64,000 bases of DNA from the NCBI RefSeq assembly GCF_051900415.1, contig NZ_JBHZGL010000004.1, forward strand, positions 124,001-188,000. Reading direction: 5' to 3'. Origin of the DNA: Frateuria_A sp051900415. Its GTDB lineage: Bacteria; Pseudomonadota; Gammaproteobacteria; Xanthomonadales; Rhodanobacteraceae. Both the position numbers and the translations under genes were made by a program. A model generated the notes under the pieces. It had not been told where the DNA came from. It saw only the letters and a program-made list of their open reading frames with translations, and did no database searches. This document shows positions 63,402 through 64,000 of the stretch, piece by piece (position 1 is the first letter of the stretch; every line of letters starts with the position of its first letter).

Positions 63402-64000
63402 ATGAAAGAAGCCAATGAGACTAACAAGGTCGTCAGCCTGAGCCAGCGGCAGGAGTCTGCCGAGCGCGTGGGCGACCTGCTCGGCGCCGTGCGCACGATC
63501 GCCGGCCGCCGCCTCCAGCTTCTCCTGGGCAATATGTTCGAGCACGTCGACGACGCCCTGTTCGACCTGGCCGAGAAGGCCGAGAACAACGCCGCCCAGA
63601 TGCATTACTTCGACGGCATGCGCGAAGTGCGCAAGCGCCGCCCGATGGTCGAACGCAGCTTTCTGGCGCAGGTCAGCCGTGAACTGACCAGCATGACCAC
63701 GCGCCCTGCTCCCGCGCACTCGGCCAGCCCCTCGCTTGCCCCGGTAGAGTTGTCGCTGGTGGCCGAGAACGAACTGGAGGAATCGCTCGCGATCACCAGC
63801 ATGACGGCCAAGAACGAGTCGCGCCTGGCGCGCGACCTGTTCGCCGTCAACCAGCGGCTGTCGGTGATCTGTGGCGGCATCAAGATCGAGGACGGCAGCA
63901 ACCCGGTGGCGCCCGCCGCGCTGGCGCAGGCATTCCGCCAGGCCATGCGCGAACTGGCCGCGGAGATGCGCGTCAAGCTCATCATCTACAAGCTGTTCGA
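63402..64000 (+). CDS. DUF1631 family protein (3' end outside window)
   Basis: The reading frame runs off the window after 199 codons. It opens KVVSLSQRQESAERVGDLLG and has a helical domain with DDALFDLAEKAENNAAQMHY and FDGMREVRKRRPMVERSFL, the start of a DUF1631 protein. Full-length members reach about 700-800 residues and are thought to act in stress or cyclic-di-GMP-related signalling, but this is not well established. The ATG at 63402 follows AGGGGTGTGGCG, and a nested palindrome lies upstream. Not enough is present to identify the C-terminal domain. Confidence 0.82.
   Translation, partial: MKEANETNKVVSLSQRQESAERVGDLLGAVRTIAGRRLQLLLGNMFEHVDDALFDLAEKAENNAAQMHYFDGMREVRKRRPMVERSFLAQVSRELTSMTTRPAPAHSASPSLAPVELSLVAENELEESLAITSMTAKNESRLARDLFAVNQRLSVICGGIKIEDGSNPVAPAALAQAFRQAMRELAAEMRVKLIIYKLF

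Overview
The window is GC-rich (roughly two thirds G+C by eye), densely coding and interrupted by many short interspersed palindromes. The gene content points to a gammaproteobacterium of the order Lysobacterales (Xanthomonadales), most likely Rhodanobacteraceae (Dyella/Rhodanobacter-like). The grounds are the queA-tgt-yajC-secD-secF block, an Oar-like TonB receptor, GTAG-type REP palindromes and secreted PNGase A-like proteins. The placement is inference from family knowledge; no search was run.

Layout. 1-5.7 kb: rhomboid protease (cut by the window edge), NlpC/P60 hydrolase, YggS, an M20 dipeptidase, a secreted helix-hairpin-helix protein, a SET-domain protein and a GNAT acetyltransferase. 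5.9-8.1 kb: motA-motB behind a clear sigma28 promoter. 8.1-14.0 kb: secF, secD, yajC, tgt and queA, all on the minus strand. 14.2-16.2 kb: an orphan biotin-dependent acyl-CoA carboxylase alpha subunit. 16.4-19.0 kb: infC (AUC start) and thrS, with thrS behind a threonine-rich leader peptide and a terminator/antiterminator pair, a textbook attenuator arrangement. 19-21.4 kb: nucleotide-sugar epimerase, HemJ-like protein and HNH nuclease.

21.4-35.9 kb is an accessory-looking stretch of secreted proteins and small unknowns. It has a PD40/TolB-like protein and two PNGase A-like paralogues that share a conserved upstream element. Two 17-bp palindromes of the same sequence precede a DUF1579 gene and a glyoxalase-like gene. 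The rest comprises an XRE regulator, a MAPEG protein, a HECTH-motif putative metalloprotein and a serine beta-lactamase-type hydrolase.

36-44 kb is a signalling cluster: an HD-GYP protein with a changed HD motif behind a second sigma28 promoter, an EAL protein, an HWE-type histidine kinase, and a periplasmic-sensor GGDEF-EAL protein. 44.1-46.0 kb is an AT-richer three-gene operon beside tRNA-Val: a HipA-like kinase, a DUF3037 protein and a SecB-like chaperone. This is the best candidate here for an undescribed toxin-antitoxin-chaperone or defence system.

46.1-64 kb: tRNA-Val, uvrB, a FimT/GspH pseudopilin, tRNA-Asn, ppnN, an Oar-like TonB receptor, an OlsF-like acyltransferase fusion, MarC, an SDR with grxD, sodB, a SulP transporter, purK-purE, a Trm112-like protein and the start of a DUF1631 gene.

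Three interspersed repeat families fill the intergenic gaps: GTAG-type REP pairs, GGGCGGGC/GCCCGCC palindromes and CTCTCCCC/GGGGAGAG palindromes. No CRISPR array, rRNA, intact IS or prophage was seen.
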